Source: Sideroxydans sp. (GTDB lineage: Bacteria; Pseudomonadota; Gammaproteobacteria; Burkholderiales; Gallionellaceae). From it: DNA of 56,398 bases. The notes beneath the pieces were generated by a model. That model ran no database searches. It worked only from the letters and a program-made list of their open reading frames with translations, and was not told the DNA's origin. This document shows, in pieces, positions 25,993 through 34,767 of the stretch (positions are counted from its first letter, which is position 1; the number at the start of each line of letters is the position of its first letter). The stretch is taken from contig WOZO01000042.1 of assembly GCA_011620315.1 (NCBI GenBank), forward strand, positions 1-56,398, read 5' to 3'. The translations under genes were made by a program, and so were the position numbers.

Positions 25993-28900
25993 TCAATACG
26001 CTTCGCGTTGATAGATGAATTCCCGGTTGCCTTTATACACGCCAAAGGTCACTTTACCCGCCACAAGCCCCATATACGGATGAGCGGAAGGCATTATTGT
26101 CGCAACGCCCTCTACGCCGGGTTTACTCAAGCTAACAGACAGCTTCCCGCCTGACATAGCTCCATTCAGAGGGGTCGGTGTTGTTGATCCCGTTCCCACC
26201 GCATAATTTGCAGCCAATCCAAGTATGGTCACATTGTCCGTCAAGCTCTTTGTCCAGCCGCTTGTGCCGTAATACTGAGCAATGGCATCTAATGTTAGCG
26301 GCAATAGCTCGGAACCATAGGCGTTGGGAAGCTTGATTCGCCCGTAGGCGATTTTGAGCGCACTTTCATCCGTTCCCGAAGACTGAGCTGTTGCGCTCAC
26401 CCCGGTGCCGGTGGCGTGAATTTGGATATCTGCGGGTGCTGCAGGGCCTGCCGCAGTGAATGTGAACGCAGGCAGAGAGGTTGTAGTTCCCTCACCCAAT
26501 GTAAAGTTGGACGCCAATAACAAAGGGTTAGACAATGTGCCAGTCGCACCGCCACTCAAAGTCACATCCTGCGCATACGCCCCCTGATAATTGGTAGTAG
26601 TCGTACCGGCCGGATTCTTCGCCGTCACCTTCACGGTGAACGGCTGCCCGGAATACACCATACCGCTCGCGCCGAGGGGATTTACAGGACACGAAGCATC
26701 CGGACAAGTCATAGGCAACCCACCTGCACTCACGATCTCGGTCGTGTAATGGTCCGGGATAAACGTCGTGGATGTTGCAGTCGAGCCGGAGGCAGTCGTC
26801 AAGCCGCTGGTCAAGTAATTACCGCCGGTCAGCGCCGCGTTCAAATTGATGGCACCCACTTCAGCCCAAGTCAGGTCACTAACGGTAGCCGCACCATCCA
26901 CGAACGAAGTGCCGAGGATCGCTGTTGTGCCGCCGAGCGCGGGATTCACCCAAGTACCTGCCCCCATGGCCAACACAGAACTCAGTGTTGTTCCTTCCGG
27001 TGCGTCCTCATTCCCGAAATTCGGCGTGACATCGCCCACCGCATTCAATGCCGTCACCGTGGCGCTGAACAGATTGTCTGCAATGATCGGACCTGCGGTC
27101 ACACCGGTTACCGAGAATGACGCGGGTGCGGTTATGAAACTGCCACTACCTGTCATCACCAGTCCGGCATCCATGCTTCCCGCTGTGCCAGTGTAGTTGG
27201 CCGACACACTCATCTTGCCGACATCAGCATACTGCAATGACGGTGTGGCGATGCCGCTGGGATTGAAGGTCAGGCCAACGTTAGCACCGCCCGCATCGCA
27301 GGCCGCTGCGGCGTCATTGCCCGCATTCAAGGCCGTGCCGCCCACGCGCACTGCTTGCGTTCCGCTGGCCGGATTGGTGTAACCGCATTTCAGGTTAACC
27401 GTCTTGTCACCCGTCATGCCGGGCACGCACACCAGCGGATTACCGGGTGCGGATTTCACCGCCCGGATGGTCAGCGTGGAGGCGCTTTCGGCCAGATGGT
27501 TGGGGGCGGACACCAGCAGCGCGGAATCCGCCGACGTGAAGGTGCACGCCCCCCACGAGCAGGTGGTGGCCGAAGAGGGAGCTGGCGTACTGGCCACATC
27601 AAGCACCACACTGCCCACTGTCGCTACTTGGATGTCCTTGGTCGCAGAACTGCTGCCAGCGGCAATTGTAAAGGCATTACTGCCACCGCCCCAGTTCACC
27701 GTCGGCGTGCCTGTCGCGCTCAACGTGCCACTGACGCCAGCCGTGTAGGGTGTCGCACAGGTCGCATCCGCACAGGCTTTGATCGTCAGCGTGGAAGGCG
27801 TACAGGTAACACCCTGGCCATCGGTATGAGTAATTTCAAAGTGATGCGGACCACCACCCAGAATCGTATTTGCGCACACCTTCACACGCTTGAAATCGTG
27901 GTTATTGGTAGATCCACCCGTTGAGCCTGTGAAAGATACCAGCCAGTTTGCCGGCACCGCCGCCTGCCCACTGTTTGCTGCTTTAACATCAAATTTCGGA
28001 ACCAGAATGGCGTAGCTGTTGCCCGTGCCCGTGGTGTCCCGTTCCACCGTGACGTAGGCGTGGACATTGTCGCTATGATCCAGGGTAATGCGGAAACGGT
28101 AAGGTGTATCGCCCGCCGCGCCTGTCGGCGGGGCCACTGCGGTCGCCAGCACGCCGGTATTAGCCAGCAGGGCATAACCGGTTTGCGCGTTGCCGCTGCC
28201 GCGCACGGAAACATTGGTTTTATAGAGTCCTGCCGCCGTATTGGCGGTCACCGGCGCAGTCCATCCCGCCGGATAGCCGCTTCGCCCTTCCGTCGGGTTG
28301 GGGAAGTTGCCCCATTCGTCCAGCCCGATGCCCAACCAACCGCCGCCAAAACCGTCGTTGGTGCCGTTCGGGGCATAGCCCAGCGAACCGCCGAAACCGC
28401 CGGTGGTAGAAGAAACGGTCGAGTCCGAAAAAGTCACGGCGATGCCGTCCGCCCCAGAACCGCCATATGCGAAATAGTCGATCTCCAGCACCACCTTGTT
28501 ACCCGCCCCCGGGAACGTGCGCTTGAGCTGGGCAAAAGTCGCTTCGTTGCCGACGGTATTGGTCAAGCGCAAACGGTAATCACCACCACCAACATTGACC
28601 ACTTGCGGAGTAAACGCGCCCATGATGGTTCTAACAGACCACAAGGTGGAATCCAGCGTGCCGGTGCTGAAGCTATCCATTACGCAAGCCATCGGCGCTT
28701 CAACGGTATAGACCTGCCCGGTAAAGTTACCGTTGCCTGCACCGGTACCGCCCAGTTTCAAGCCTCCGCTATCCACGATGCTGTCATCATCCACCAGGTT
28801 CAGCCCCAGTGTCCCAGTACCGCTGCCGACGTTGGCCGTCACCGTCCAGTTCGCGCCACTGCCGGTCACTGCGGTGATGGTTTCACCACTCACGCCCCCT

Positions 28901-30573
28901 CCGGGAACCAGCACGAAATCGGCTGCATTCACACCGGTCACGATCTGATTGAAAGTAACAGTCCAGTTGACCGACGTGCCAGTATTGGTTGGGTTAACGT
29001 CGGCAAGATCAATTGACAATACCGAAGGAAATGACGGCAAGGTGTAGGTCACTGTGACCGGCATGTGGTCGACAAAGGCCGTATCGGGACTGTTATACGG
29101 GCCGCGTTGCGCGGCAAATGCAACGCCAAAGTTCGCATTGTTAATGTCAGCCACAGTCCAGACGCCACCCCAAAGGTCGCTTGCACCTCCATAGGTTGTG
29201 TACGCATCGGCCGCAGGAAAGCGCGTATTCGTCGCATAATTCGTGGGCTGTATTACACCGCCCTTGACCAGTTGCGCCGCAAAGTCATTTATGGTTCGCT
29301 GCGAATGGTTTTCAACTGCCAGCGCAATGCCCGTAATGGTCGCATTGGAAGGAATGCTGAAGTTGTAGCCAGTACATTTCAGATAATTGGTAATCTGCGA
29401 ATTGGTAATCGAAGCTGTGGCATAGCTGTTGTCGCTGGCAGACGGCCCCGACAGCGTGCCCCAAGTCTGACTGCCGATGCCCGCATCGTTTATGCACACC
29501 GTCGGATTCGCCGTGACAGATGTACTTCCGGGCGGGGGCGCGCAGGGCGAGGTCCCAAGCACGGTAATCCCTGCGGGAAGAGGACAAGTAACGGCTGAAC
29601 CGCCGATGTTGTAATAAGTGGCAGGGTCGAACGGCGTCGCGGTGCCGTTGAAGGTCACCGTATTGCCTACTGCTGAAGCATTTAACACCCCATTCCAATC
29701 TCCGGCCGGGGTATTCACCGACAAGGTCAGATTGGAGTTGTTACCTTGAGTCCAGACTGAAGTGACAGCATCCGTCCTGAGATATTGCACCGACACTGTA
29801 CCGTTGTTGGTGATGGCGGCGTTCTGCTCGATGCGGATATAGGTATTGGGCGCATTGATGGTGCCATTTATCGTCATGCCCGAGTTCTGATACACGCGCA
29901 CGATTCTGTCGCCAGCCGCCATGCCAAAACCGGTGATCGTGCCATCAAGGGTGAAGCTGGCCGTGTTGTTATTGCCCACACGAAGCTGCGCCCCGTTTGA
30001 GAATTCCAAAGTTGAGCCGACGGGCAGCGAAATACCAGAGGCGTCGATCTCGAAATCCGTATTGCTAATCGTTCCAGTACCTGAGACGGTGGTGTTTGCC
30101 CCCGTCATCTGAATTGCATCCCCACCGGATGTCAGCGTACCGTTAACCACAACATCGCCGCCAATCGAAGCATTGCCGTTATTGAAATTGAAAATTCCGC
30201 CCGCATCAATGGTCAGCGAACCACCGCCCGTTGTTGTCAGATTACCCCCCGCGGTATTGTAGGTGCCGCTAATGGTGATAGCGCCACTATTGACCGTCAG
30301 ATTCTTGTTGTTCCCGTCCAGTGTGGCACCGGCCTTGATCTGCAGATTGGTAGCCCAACGGGTTCCGTCCAGCGTGACTGTATGCGGGCTGACGATCACT
30401 ACGTCATCTGCTGCTCCAGGGCGGGTCACGCCGCCCGTACAACTCCATGTCGATGTCGTATTCCAGTTGCCGTCCTGGACGCTGGTACACGTCTCCGCGA
30501 CAGCCTCTCCGACGAACATCGCCAATACCGGCAACACCCACACCAACCCTTGAAATCTTCTTGATCCAGCCAT
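25993..30573 (-). CDS. mshQ: MshQ-like surface adhesin with DUF6701 C-terminus
   Basis: A 1526-residue secreted protein thought to be the tip or adhesive part of the MSHA pilus. A signal peptide ends near GEAVA. Residues 20-350 are rich in Thr, Gly and Asn with beta-solenoid-like repeats (TVTLDG, LTVNSGAITISG, GGGSLTIDAGG). About 640-950 resembles an L-type lectin/LamG domain (DGIAVTFSD, GGFGGSLGYA, GIGLDEWGN). The C-terminal part is the DUF6701 region ending FGVYKGNREFIYQREAY, the usual MshQ ending. Many paired cysteines suggest disulfides. The ATG at 30573 has GGAG upstream. The gene has a lower GC content than its neighbours, and a 256-base gap separates it from mshP. Confidence 0.85.
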   Translation of the reverse strand: MAGSRRFQGLVWVLPVLAMFVGEAVAETCTSVQDGNWNTTSTWSCTGGVTRPGAADDVVIVSPHTVTLDGTRWATNLQIKAGATLDGNNKNLTVNSGAITISGTYNTAGGNLTTTGGGSLTIDAGGIFNFNNGNASIGGDVVVNGTLTSGGDAIQMTGANTTVSGTGTISNTDFEIDASGISLPVGSTLEFSNGAQLRVGNNNTASFTLDGTITGFGMAAGDRIVRVYQNSGMTINGTINAPNTYIRIEQNAAITNNGTVSVQYLRTDAVTSVWTQGNNSNLTLSVNTPAGDWNGVLNASAVGNTVTFNGTATPFDPATYYNIGGSAVTCPLPAGITVLGTSPCAPPPGSTSVTANPTVCINDAGIGSQTWGTLSGPSASDNSYATASITNSQITNYLKCTGYNFSIPSNATITGIALAVENHSQRTINDFAAQLVKGGVIQPTNYATNTRFPAADAYTTYGGASDLWGGVWTVADINNANFGVAFAAQRGPYNSPDTAFVDHMPVTVTYTLPSFPSVLSIDLADVNPTNTGTSVNWTVTFNQIVTGVNAADFVLVPGGGVSGETITAVTGSGANWTVTANVGSGTGTLGLNLVDDDSIVDSGGLKLGGTGAGNGNFTGQVYTVEAPMACVMDSFSTGTLDSTLWSVRTIMGAFTPQVVNVGGGDYRLRLTNTVGNEATFAQLKRTFPGAGNKVVLEIDYFAYGGSGADGIAVTFSDSTVSSTTGGFGGSLGYAPNGTNDGFGGGWLGIGLDEWGNFPNPTEGRSGYPAGWTAPVTANTAAGLYKTNVSVRGSGNAQTGYALLANTGVLATAVAPPTGAAGDTPYRFRITLDHSDNVHAYVTVERDTTGTGNSYAILVPKFDVKAANSGQAAVPANWLVSFTGSTGGSTNNHDFKRVKVCANTILGGGPHHFEITHTDGQGVTCTPSTLTIKACADATCATPYTAGVSGTLSATGTPTVNWGGGSNAFTIAAGSSSATKDIQVATVGSVVLDVASTPAPSSATTCSWGACTFTSADSALLVSAPNHLAESASTLTIRAVKSAPGNPLVCVPGMTGDKTVNLKCGYTNPASGTQAVRVGGTALNAGNDAAAACDAGGANVGLTFNPSGIATPSLQYADVGKMSVSANYTGTAGSMDAGLVMTGSGSFITAPASFSVTGVTAGPIIADNLFSATVTALNAVGDVTPNFGNEDAPEGTTLSSVLAMGAGTWVNPALGGTTAILGTSFVDGAATVSDLTWAEVGAINLNAALTGGNYLTSGLTTASGSTATSTTFIPDHYTTEIVSAGGLPMTCPDASCPVNPLGASGMVYSGQPFTVKVTAKNPAGTTTTNYQGAYAQDVTLSGGATGTLSNPLLLASNFTLGEGTTTSLPAFTFTAAGPAAPADIQIHATGTGVSATAQSSGTDESALKIAYGRIKLPNAYGSELLPLTLDAIAQYYGTSGWTKSLTDNVTILGLAANYAVGTGSTTPTPLNGAMSGGKLSVSLSKPGVEGVATIMPSAHPYMGLVAGKVTFGVYKGNREFIYQREAY

Positions 30574-30829
30574 CACTCTAATCTCCAAATTTTTCTTATT
30601 TGTCGCTACCCGCGCCCCGGAGGACGCAAAACGCGCGCGATTTTACAGCACCGACTCCCCTCAGAGTTCTCAGTACCGCACGATGCGCACAACTGCTGCA
30701 AAACCCGATTGCAAGAAACAGGCCACCATCTAACACGCTGCAATCAGTAGCGATCCACGCCATGCTCCGAACAAGCCGACGTGAGATTGACGGTACATCG
30801 CCGCACCCCGTCGGGCAGCCGACGCCAAC

Positions 30830-31369
30830 CTAGTTCCCCATACGGACTCTGATGACACGTTCTACATAGCCCTGATCGACCGATGTACCGGCAGTGGCAG
30901 CCGATGCCGCGATGTCGTATATCCAGACATTATCGGTTGGGGTAGCGCCGACTTCTGATGCGACAAAACTTGAACAGCGCACCACCACCCTAAACGGAGA
31001 CAGCGTTCCGGGAAGCGTGCCTGCGGCAATAGCTATTGCCGGATCTGTCGCCGTGCAGTCCGGCCATTCCTCGCCGGAGGCCGTGTTCGTCACGCCAAAG
31101 GCCGCCCACTCCACGCCCGCCCGCGCCGCCTGATACGCACGCGTACCCATCACATCCATGGCGGAACTCTGATGCTGCGTGGTGGAGAACGACACCATTG
31201 CGACGCCCAGGAAAGACAGCACCACCAACAAAAAGATGGCGGTGACGATGCTGAAACCGCGTTCAGCCGCAATGATCGGTCGCTCCATCGGCATATTCAA
31301 CGCATTCCCCGTCGCATCCGATACGCGGTGCGGCAGGTCATCTTTCGATCTCATAGTTAATCTCGTCAT
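30830..31369 (-). CDS. mshP: MSHA minor pseudopilin MshP
   Basis: A 179-residue PilX/MshP-like protein with the prepilin segment ERGFSIVTAIFLLVVLSF and a short C-terminal domain. From the ATG at 31369, which overlaps the mshO stop (ATGA), the leader is 38 residues. An internal ATG at 31294 would give a more usual leader of 13. It lacks Glu at position 5 of the mature protein, as MshP and PilX-type proteins often do. It is followed by a small hairpin (30809-30824) without a T-run. Confidence 0.82.
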   Translation of the reverse strand: MTRLTMRSKDDLPHRVSDATGNALNMPMERPIIAAERGFSIVTAIFLLVVLSFLGVAMVSFSTTQHQSSAMDVMGTRAYQAARAGVEWAAFGVTNTASGEEWPDCTATDPAIAIAAGTLPGTLSPFRVVVRCSSFVASEVGATPTDNVWIYDIAASAATAGTSVDQGYVERVIRVRMGN

Positions 31370-32172
31370 GGGATGTTGTTGACGTGCATCTGGTGATGCA
31401 ACGTCACGCTTTCACCGGCTTCGGTCAATGTCAACTGAACGGTCAGCAAGCCGAAACGCGTTTCCGCCGGGTCATAACTGATCGTACAAGCGCCGACCTT
31501 GTCCGCCAACACCACCCCGCCCGCAGGAGGCGTGAACACCGTTGCATCCGTCGTGAAGTCCCAGTAACCGGAATAACGCCGCAATGTCCCGATCCCATTC
31601 CCGCTCGCATCCGTCTCCGCACCAACGCAGCCGTAGGTGACCGCAGAATCCACCACATCGAATCGATGTGTCGGCATTTGCAGGGCATTGGCCAGGCCTG
31701 CGCTCAATGTCACCAACGGGTCGGCATAACTGCTGACCGCCCTCAATCCGGAACGCCCGTACACCACGCTGCCGTCCGACTGTGAACTGCCGATCACAAT
31801 GAAATCGCCTGCTGCGATAGCCGTACCGCCAGGCGCGTGCAGGATGTCGAACGTTGTATCGGCACCATCGAACAGCAGCGGGTCGACCGGCAAGTCATTC
31901 CGATATCGCCCGCCCGCCTTGGTCAGCACGAATTCGAAACAAGGTCCCGGACATGCCGCTGTGCGGACAGAATTCGGCACCGCGAGACGGACATCGCGCG
32001 CCATACGGCGCAATGCCGTATCGGCGATGTCCGTCAGCTCGGCCCGGCGGGAACTATCGATATACCCCTGCACCGGTGCCTGAATGAAGATCGCCACCAT
32101 GCCCGCGATAATGCCAGTGATGACGATCACCACGATCATCTCGATCAGGGTGAAACCGCGTTGAAGAACCAT
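31366..32172 (-). CDS. mshO: MSHA minor prepilin MshO
   Basis: A 268-residue minor prepilin with a short 6-residue leader, MVLQRG, followed by FTLIEMIVVIVITGIIAG. Glu5 of the mature protein is present. The globular part has paired cysteines (CPGPC). The start overlaps the mshD stop by one base and the end overlaps mshP by 4, so C-D-O-P are translated as a block. Confidence 0.88.
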   Translation of the reverse strand: MVLQRGFTLIEMIVVIVITGIIAGMVAIFIQAPVQGYIDSSRRAELTDIADTALRRMARDVRLAVPNSVRTAACPGPCFEFVLTKAGGRYRNDLPVDPLLFDGADTTFDILHAPGGTAIAAGDFIVIGSSQSDGSVVYGRSGLRAVSSYADPLVTLSAGLANALQMPTHRFDVVDSAVTYGCVGAETDASGNGIGTLRRYSGYWDFTTDATVFTPPAGGVVLADKVGACTISYDPAETRFGLLTVQLTLTEAGESVTLHHQMHVNNIP

Positions 32173-32810
32173 CAGTACGCCCTCCAGGTACGGAATCCGT
32201 CAAGCGTAACATCCCCAACCGTCACAGTGATCTGCACCGCGCTGCCTGCCGCGATACCTCCCAATGGCAATGGTGCCGCTGTAACCGTCACGTTCGCGTC
32301 ATATCCTTCCAGTCCGGGTATCGGAGCGGTGCCGTCGTTCAGCGCATAGATGCCGGTCGTGGCAAATCCGTTGTAGTCGGTCACCACGTGATAGTCGGTG
32401 CGATTGTCTTTGGTCACTGCCACGGTCGCGGGCGCACCCGATGCAGCGGGAAAATCCTGCAACTGAATCTCTTCCATCAGCGACTCCGCCGCCGCCAACG
32501 CCTGCTTGCGCACCAGCGGATCGGCACTGTGCGCCGTGACCTGGTTCATCACCAGCAGGATGCCGGTGAGCGCCACGCTGATGATGACGATGAAGATGAT
32601 CAGCTCGATCAGGCTGATGCCGCGCTGTTTGTCGAAGGGACGGCGTTCGGGCGAGCCACCCTCCTGCTGCCAAGTAGCATCGATCAGCTCCCGAATACGC
32701 GGCTCAGCGCGTCTTAGCAATTGCGGATTCTGCGCATAGGCCGTCAACAGGAAATCGCGGTTGGCCTCGATCTCTTGCAGCAATTGTAAGTTTTGTTCGG
32801 CAGTTCTCAT
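32172..32810 (-). CDS. mshD: MSHA minor prepilin MshD with a 64-residue N-terminal extension
   Basis: The C-terminal 148 residues are a minor prepilin: KQRG followed by ISLIELIIFIVIISVALTG, typical of MshD. In front of the prepilin cleavage site are 64 residues (MRTAEQNLQLLQEIEANRD...) that are hydrophilic, helical and unlike a prepilin leader. No ATG, GTG or TTG lies in frame between this extension and the cleavage site, so the long form appears to be the only product. The ATG overlaps the nucleotidyltransferase stop by 4 bases. The extension may be the remains of a small partner of that enzyme fused to mshD. PilD processing of so long a leader is uncertain. Confidence 0.8.
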   Translation of the reverse strand: MRTAEQNLQLLQEIEANRDFLLTAYAQNPQLLRRAEPRIRELIDATWQQEGGSPERRPFDKQRGISLIELIIFIVIISVALTGILLVMNQVTAHSADPLVRKQALAAAESLMEEIQLQDFPAASGAPATVAVTKDNRTDYHVVTDYNGFATTGIYALNDGTAPIPGLEGYDANVTVTAAPLPLGGIAAGSAVQITVTVGDVTLDGFRTWRAY

Positions 32811-33295
32811 TGTTGCGACTGTATCTTCCTTAACTCTTCGATATCGATCATATCCTTGCTGCGGCCCGTTCCCGATTTCATCTCGATGAGGTGGTTAATC
32901 GACGCAACCGGGACAGCAAGCGAACCCACCTTGACCATCGTGGCATCCCGCCGCAATTGGACGAACGGCACCACGGGCCTCACCAACACATCCATCACCG
33001 TCGCTATAGTTTCATTAGTGCGCAAACTGAATGCCAGCATGCCTTTCTCGTGGAACCACTGCTCGATCAATTCTGGCTGGCCCAATGACGCCAAGGGCAC
33101 AGGAATGGTCGGGCGCAGACCGGCCGCATCGGCAGCAGAGATAAAGCGTTGCAAATTCGCCTCGTCCATTGCCATCACCACATCGACATCCATCGTCACC
33201 CGCTGATACCCCTGCAAGGCGACCGCCAATCCACCCACCAGCACGAAATCAACCTCAGATTTCGTCAGCAGTTTGAGTAAGTCGAACATCTTCAT
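32807..33295 (-). CDS. Nucleotidyltransferase-fold protein (AbiEii-like / DUF6036-like), inserted in the msh locus
   Basis: A 162-residue protein with the minimal nucleotidyltransferase signature VLVGGLAVALQG followed by RVTMDVDVV, where the DxD pair would bind metal. Such proteins are common as toxins or antitoxin-modifying enzymes in NTase-based toxin-antitoxin and AbiE systems. It is not part of the MSHA system in other bacteria. It sits between mshC and mshD beside a 123-base hairpin element and is coupled by ATGA to the N-terminal extension of mshD. Its exact family needs a profile search. Confidence 0.7.
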   Translation of the reverse strand: MKMFDLLKLLTKSEVDFVLVGGLAVALQGYQRVTMDVDVVMAMDEANLQRFISAADAAGLRPTIPVPLASLGQPELIEQWFHEKGMLAFSLRTNETIATVMDVLVRPVVPFVQLRRDATMVKVGSLAVPVASINHLIEMKSGTGRSKDMIDIEELRKIQSQQ

Positions 33296-33323
33296 GCCGA
33301 ATATCCCGTCATCCCCGCCGCTC

Positions 33324-33446
33324 CGTCATTCCGGCGCAGGCCGGAATCCAGCCCATTAAATGCCACTTGCGAAGCAAGTCAAACATGGTCTTGTCCGCTT
33401 CGCGGTGATTTTGATTTGCTGGATTCCGGCCTGCGCCGAAATGACG
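33324..33446. repeat. Inverted-repeat element (MITE-like) between mshC and the nucleotidyltransferase
   Basis: Two 28-base arms (33324-33351 and 33419-33446) match at 27 of 28 positions after reverse-complementing; each contains a smaller palindrome CCGGCGCAGGCCGG or its degenerate form. They enclose 67 bases with two further small hairpins (such as CTTGC-GAA-GCAAG). The element ends 2 bases before the mshC stop codon. Similar CGTCATTCC...GGAATCCAG repeats are widespread in proteobacterial intergenic regions. Confidence 0.75.
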
Positions 33447-33448
33447 GT

Positions 33449-33853
33449 TTAGTGCACATAACCTGTCTCCGCCTCGATTCTGATGGGTGTGCCGCCGATG
33501 GTGAGGTGCGCCGGTGCTGCGGGCGAGGTGAGCTGCCCCAGCGCATTAAAAGTATATTTGGCCGCACCTGCATCCAGCACCGCCACGGTGCATGTAAGTT
33601 CCAGCCCAGCCAGTGTCGTGGCGCAATCCGTTGTGCCTTTCGCCACCACCACACTGACCGGCGTGTGCTTGGCCACGGCCGCTTTTTGCGCGAATCGCAA
33701 GGCCGACTTGACCTGATCCGCCGCCCCGCGTTGCTGGAACACATCGTTATCGAAAAAGCGCGGCAACGCGGCGACAGACAATATGCCGGCGATCACGATG
33801 ACCGTGATCAATTCCGTCAGTGTGAAGCCGCGCTGGTTGGTCAGTAACTTCAT
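33449..33853 (-). CDS. mshC: MSHA minor prepilin MshC
   Basis: A 134-residue minor prepilin: MKLLTNQRG leader (9 residues), then FTLTELITVIVIAGILSV with Glu at mature position 5. The mature domain has a cysteine pair (TTDCATT, LTCTVAV). A longer open frame exists upstream but the ATG at 33853 gives the normal leader. It lies 98 bases downstream of the mshA terminator and is followed by the inverted-repeat element. Confidence 0.85.
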   Translation of the reverse strand: MKLLTNQRGFTLTELITVIVIAGILSVAALPRFFDNDVFQQRGAADQVKSALRFAQKAAVAKHTPVSVVVAKGTTDCATTLAGLELTCTVAVLDAGAAKYTFNALGQLTSPAAPAHLTIGGTPIRIEAETGYVH

Positions 33854-33951
33854 CTCGAACGTATAAGTGATCCATGGGCGAGATGCCAGCAGCATCCCGC
33901 AGTTATTTGATAAAACTTTTTTTGCTATCGCAAGGCTTTATTGCGCTTATA

Positions 33952-33981
33952 AAACAAAGGAGGCCACAGCCTCCTTTGTTT
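33952..33981 (-). terminator. Rho-independent terminator after mshA
   Basis: A 13-base stem, AAACAAAGGAGGC / GCCTCCTTTGTTT, with a 4-base loop, followed by a T on the minus strand and including a T-run in its 3' arm. It lies 87 bases beyond the mshA stop and should end most mshA messages before mshC. Confidence 0.8.
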
Positions 33982-34067
33982 GATTTTCAATGCTACGTTC
34001 ACCCTCGGTGAGTTGAGGGCAAGGAGTCAGTCAGAAATATTTCGCGTCTGACCCCTTTAATTACGCA

Positions 34068-34556
34068 TTACTTACAATTGGCACCAGATGTACCAGCCAA
34101 ACCAACCACCGCAGGGGTTGTGGCTGTCGCTGTTGTATAAACCACATTACAGCCTGCTGCGGTGCCTGGTGTCGTAGTAATATTTGCGGATGCAACGCCT
34201 AAAGGGGCAAAAGTTTGCGGGCTAGTTCCGGCAGCGCTGATTTGATAGCTGCTAGGCAAAATATTCGCCGCTAGTTGTATGCCAGTAGCACTTACATCAG
34301 GGTAACCATAAATTGTGGTGATATTTGTACCCTCAACAGAAACCGTTCCCGTTGCACCAGTCTGCCCCCTGACCAAAGCGGTAGCATGCACAATGTTTGC
34401 GGCGGCATTCACAGAGCCAAGCGCACCTTGAGCTGCCGCAAATCTAGCATCGGTAGTCAGGTCAGCGAACTTCGGCAACGCTGTCGCCGCCAAAATACCC
34501 AAAATCACGATCACCACGATCAGTTCGATCAGTGTAAAGCCTTGTTGCTTTTTCAT
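34068..34556 (-). CDS. mshA: MSHA major pilin MshA
   Basis: A 162-residue type IVa pilin: MKKQQG leader, then FTLIELIVVIVILGILAATALPKF, followed by a Thr/Ala-rich globular domain and a C-terminal disulfide pair (GCNVVY ... NCK). A strong ribosome site GGAGAGA precedes the ATG. The gene has its own promoter upstream and a strong terminator downstream, the pattern expected for the abundant main subunit. Many Thr/Ser residues could carry O-glycans, which fits the PglL-like enzyme at 42241. Confidence 0.92.
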   Translation of the reverse strand: MKKQQGFTLIELIVVIVILGILAATALPKFADLTTDARFAAAQGALGSVNAAANIVHATALVRGQTGATGTVSVEGTNITTIYGYPDVSATGIQLAANILPSSYQISAAGTSPQTFAPLGVASANITTTPGTAAGCNVVYTTATATTPAVVGLAGTSGANCK

Positions 34557-34622
34557 AATGTCTCTCCTAGAGAATGATGGAGCCGCAGCCCCGTTTCTGT
34601 AAACACAGCACTTGCTTTGCAA

Positions 34623-34636
34623 CGGGTCGCAACCCG
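34623..34636 (-). promoter_or_regulatory. Hairpin in the mshA 5' leader
   Basis: CGGGT-CGCA-ACCCG forms a small stable stem in the about 90-base untranslated leader of mshA. It could protect the message or slow decay. No riboswitch fold was recognised. Confidence 0.4.
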
Positions 34637-34654
34637 CCTCCACAAGTGGCATGC

Positions 34655-34685
34655 AATATACTTGATAAAACACGGGCTTATCAAG
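34655..34685 (-). promoter_or_regulatory. mshA promoter with overlapping inverted repeat
   Basis: The minus strand has TTGATA (34684-34679) and TATATT (34660-34655) with an 18-base spacer, each 5 of 6 to the sigma-70 consensus. A perfect 8-base inverted repeat, CTTGATAA and TTATCAAG (34661-34685, 9-base loop), covers the -35 and the spacer, a good place for a repressor or activator. Confidence 0.6.
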
Positions 34686-34767
34686 CAATAATCAAGCAAA
34701 TCCTGCGAACGGCATTACTTCCGCGATATAAATGCGCTGCCTGCACCGCATGCAAAGCACCGGCACC

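Noticed and set aside
34580-34650. Sigma-54 promoter for mshA (TGG...TTGC)
   Set aside because: The GG and GC elements are 9 rather than 10 bases apart, which is not tolerated by sigma-54; a sigma-70-like promoter fits better.
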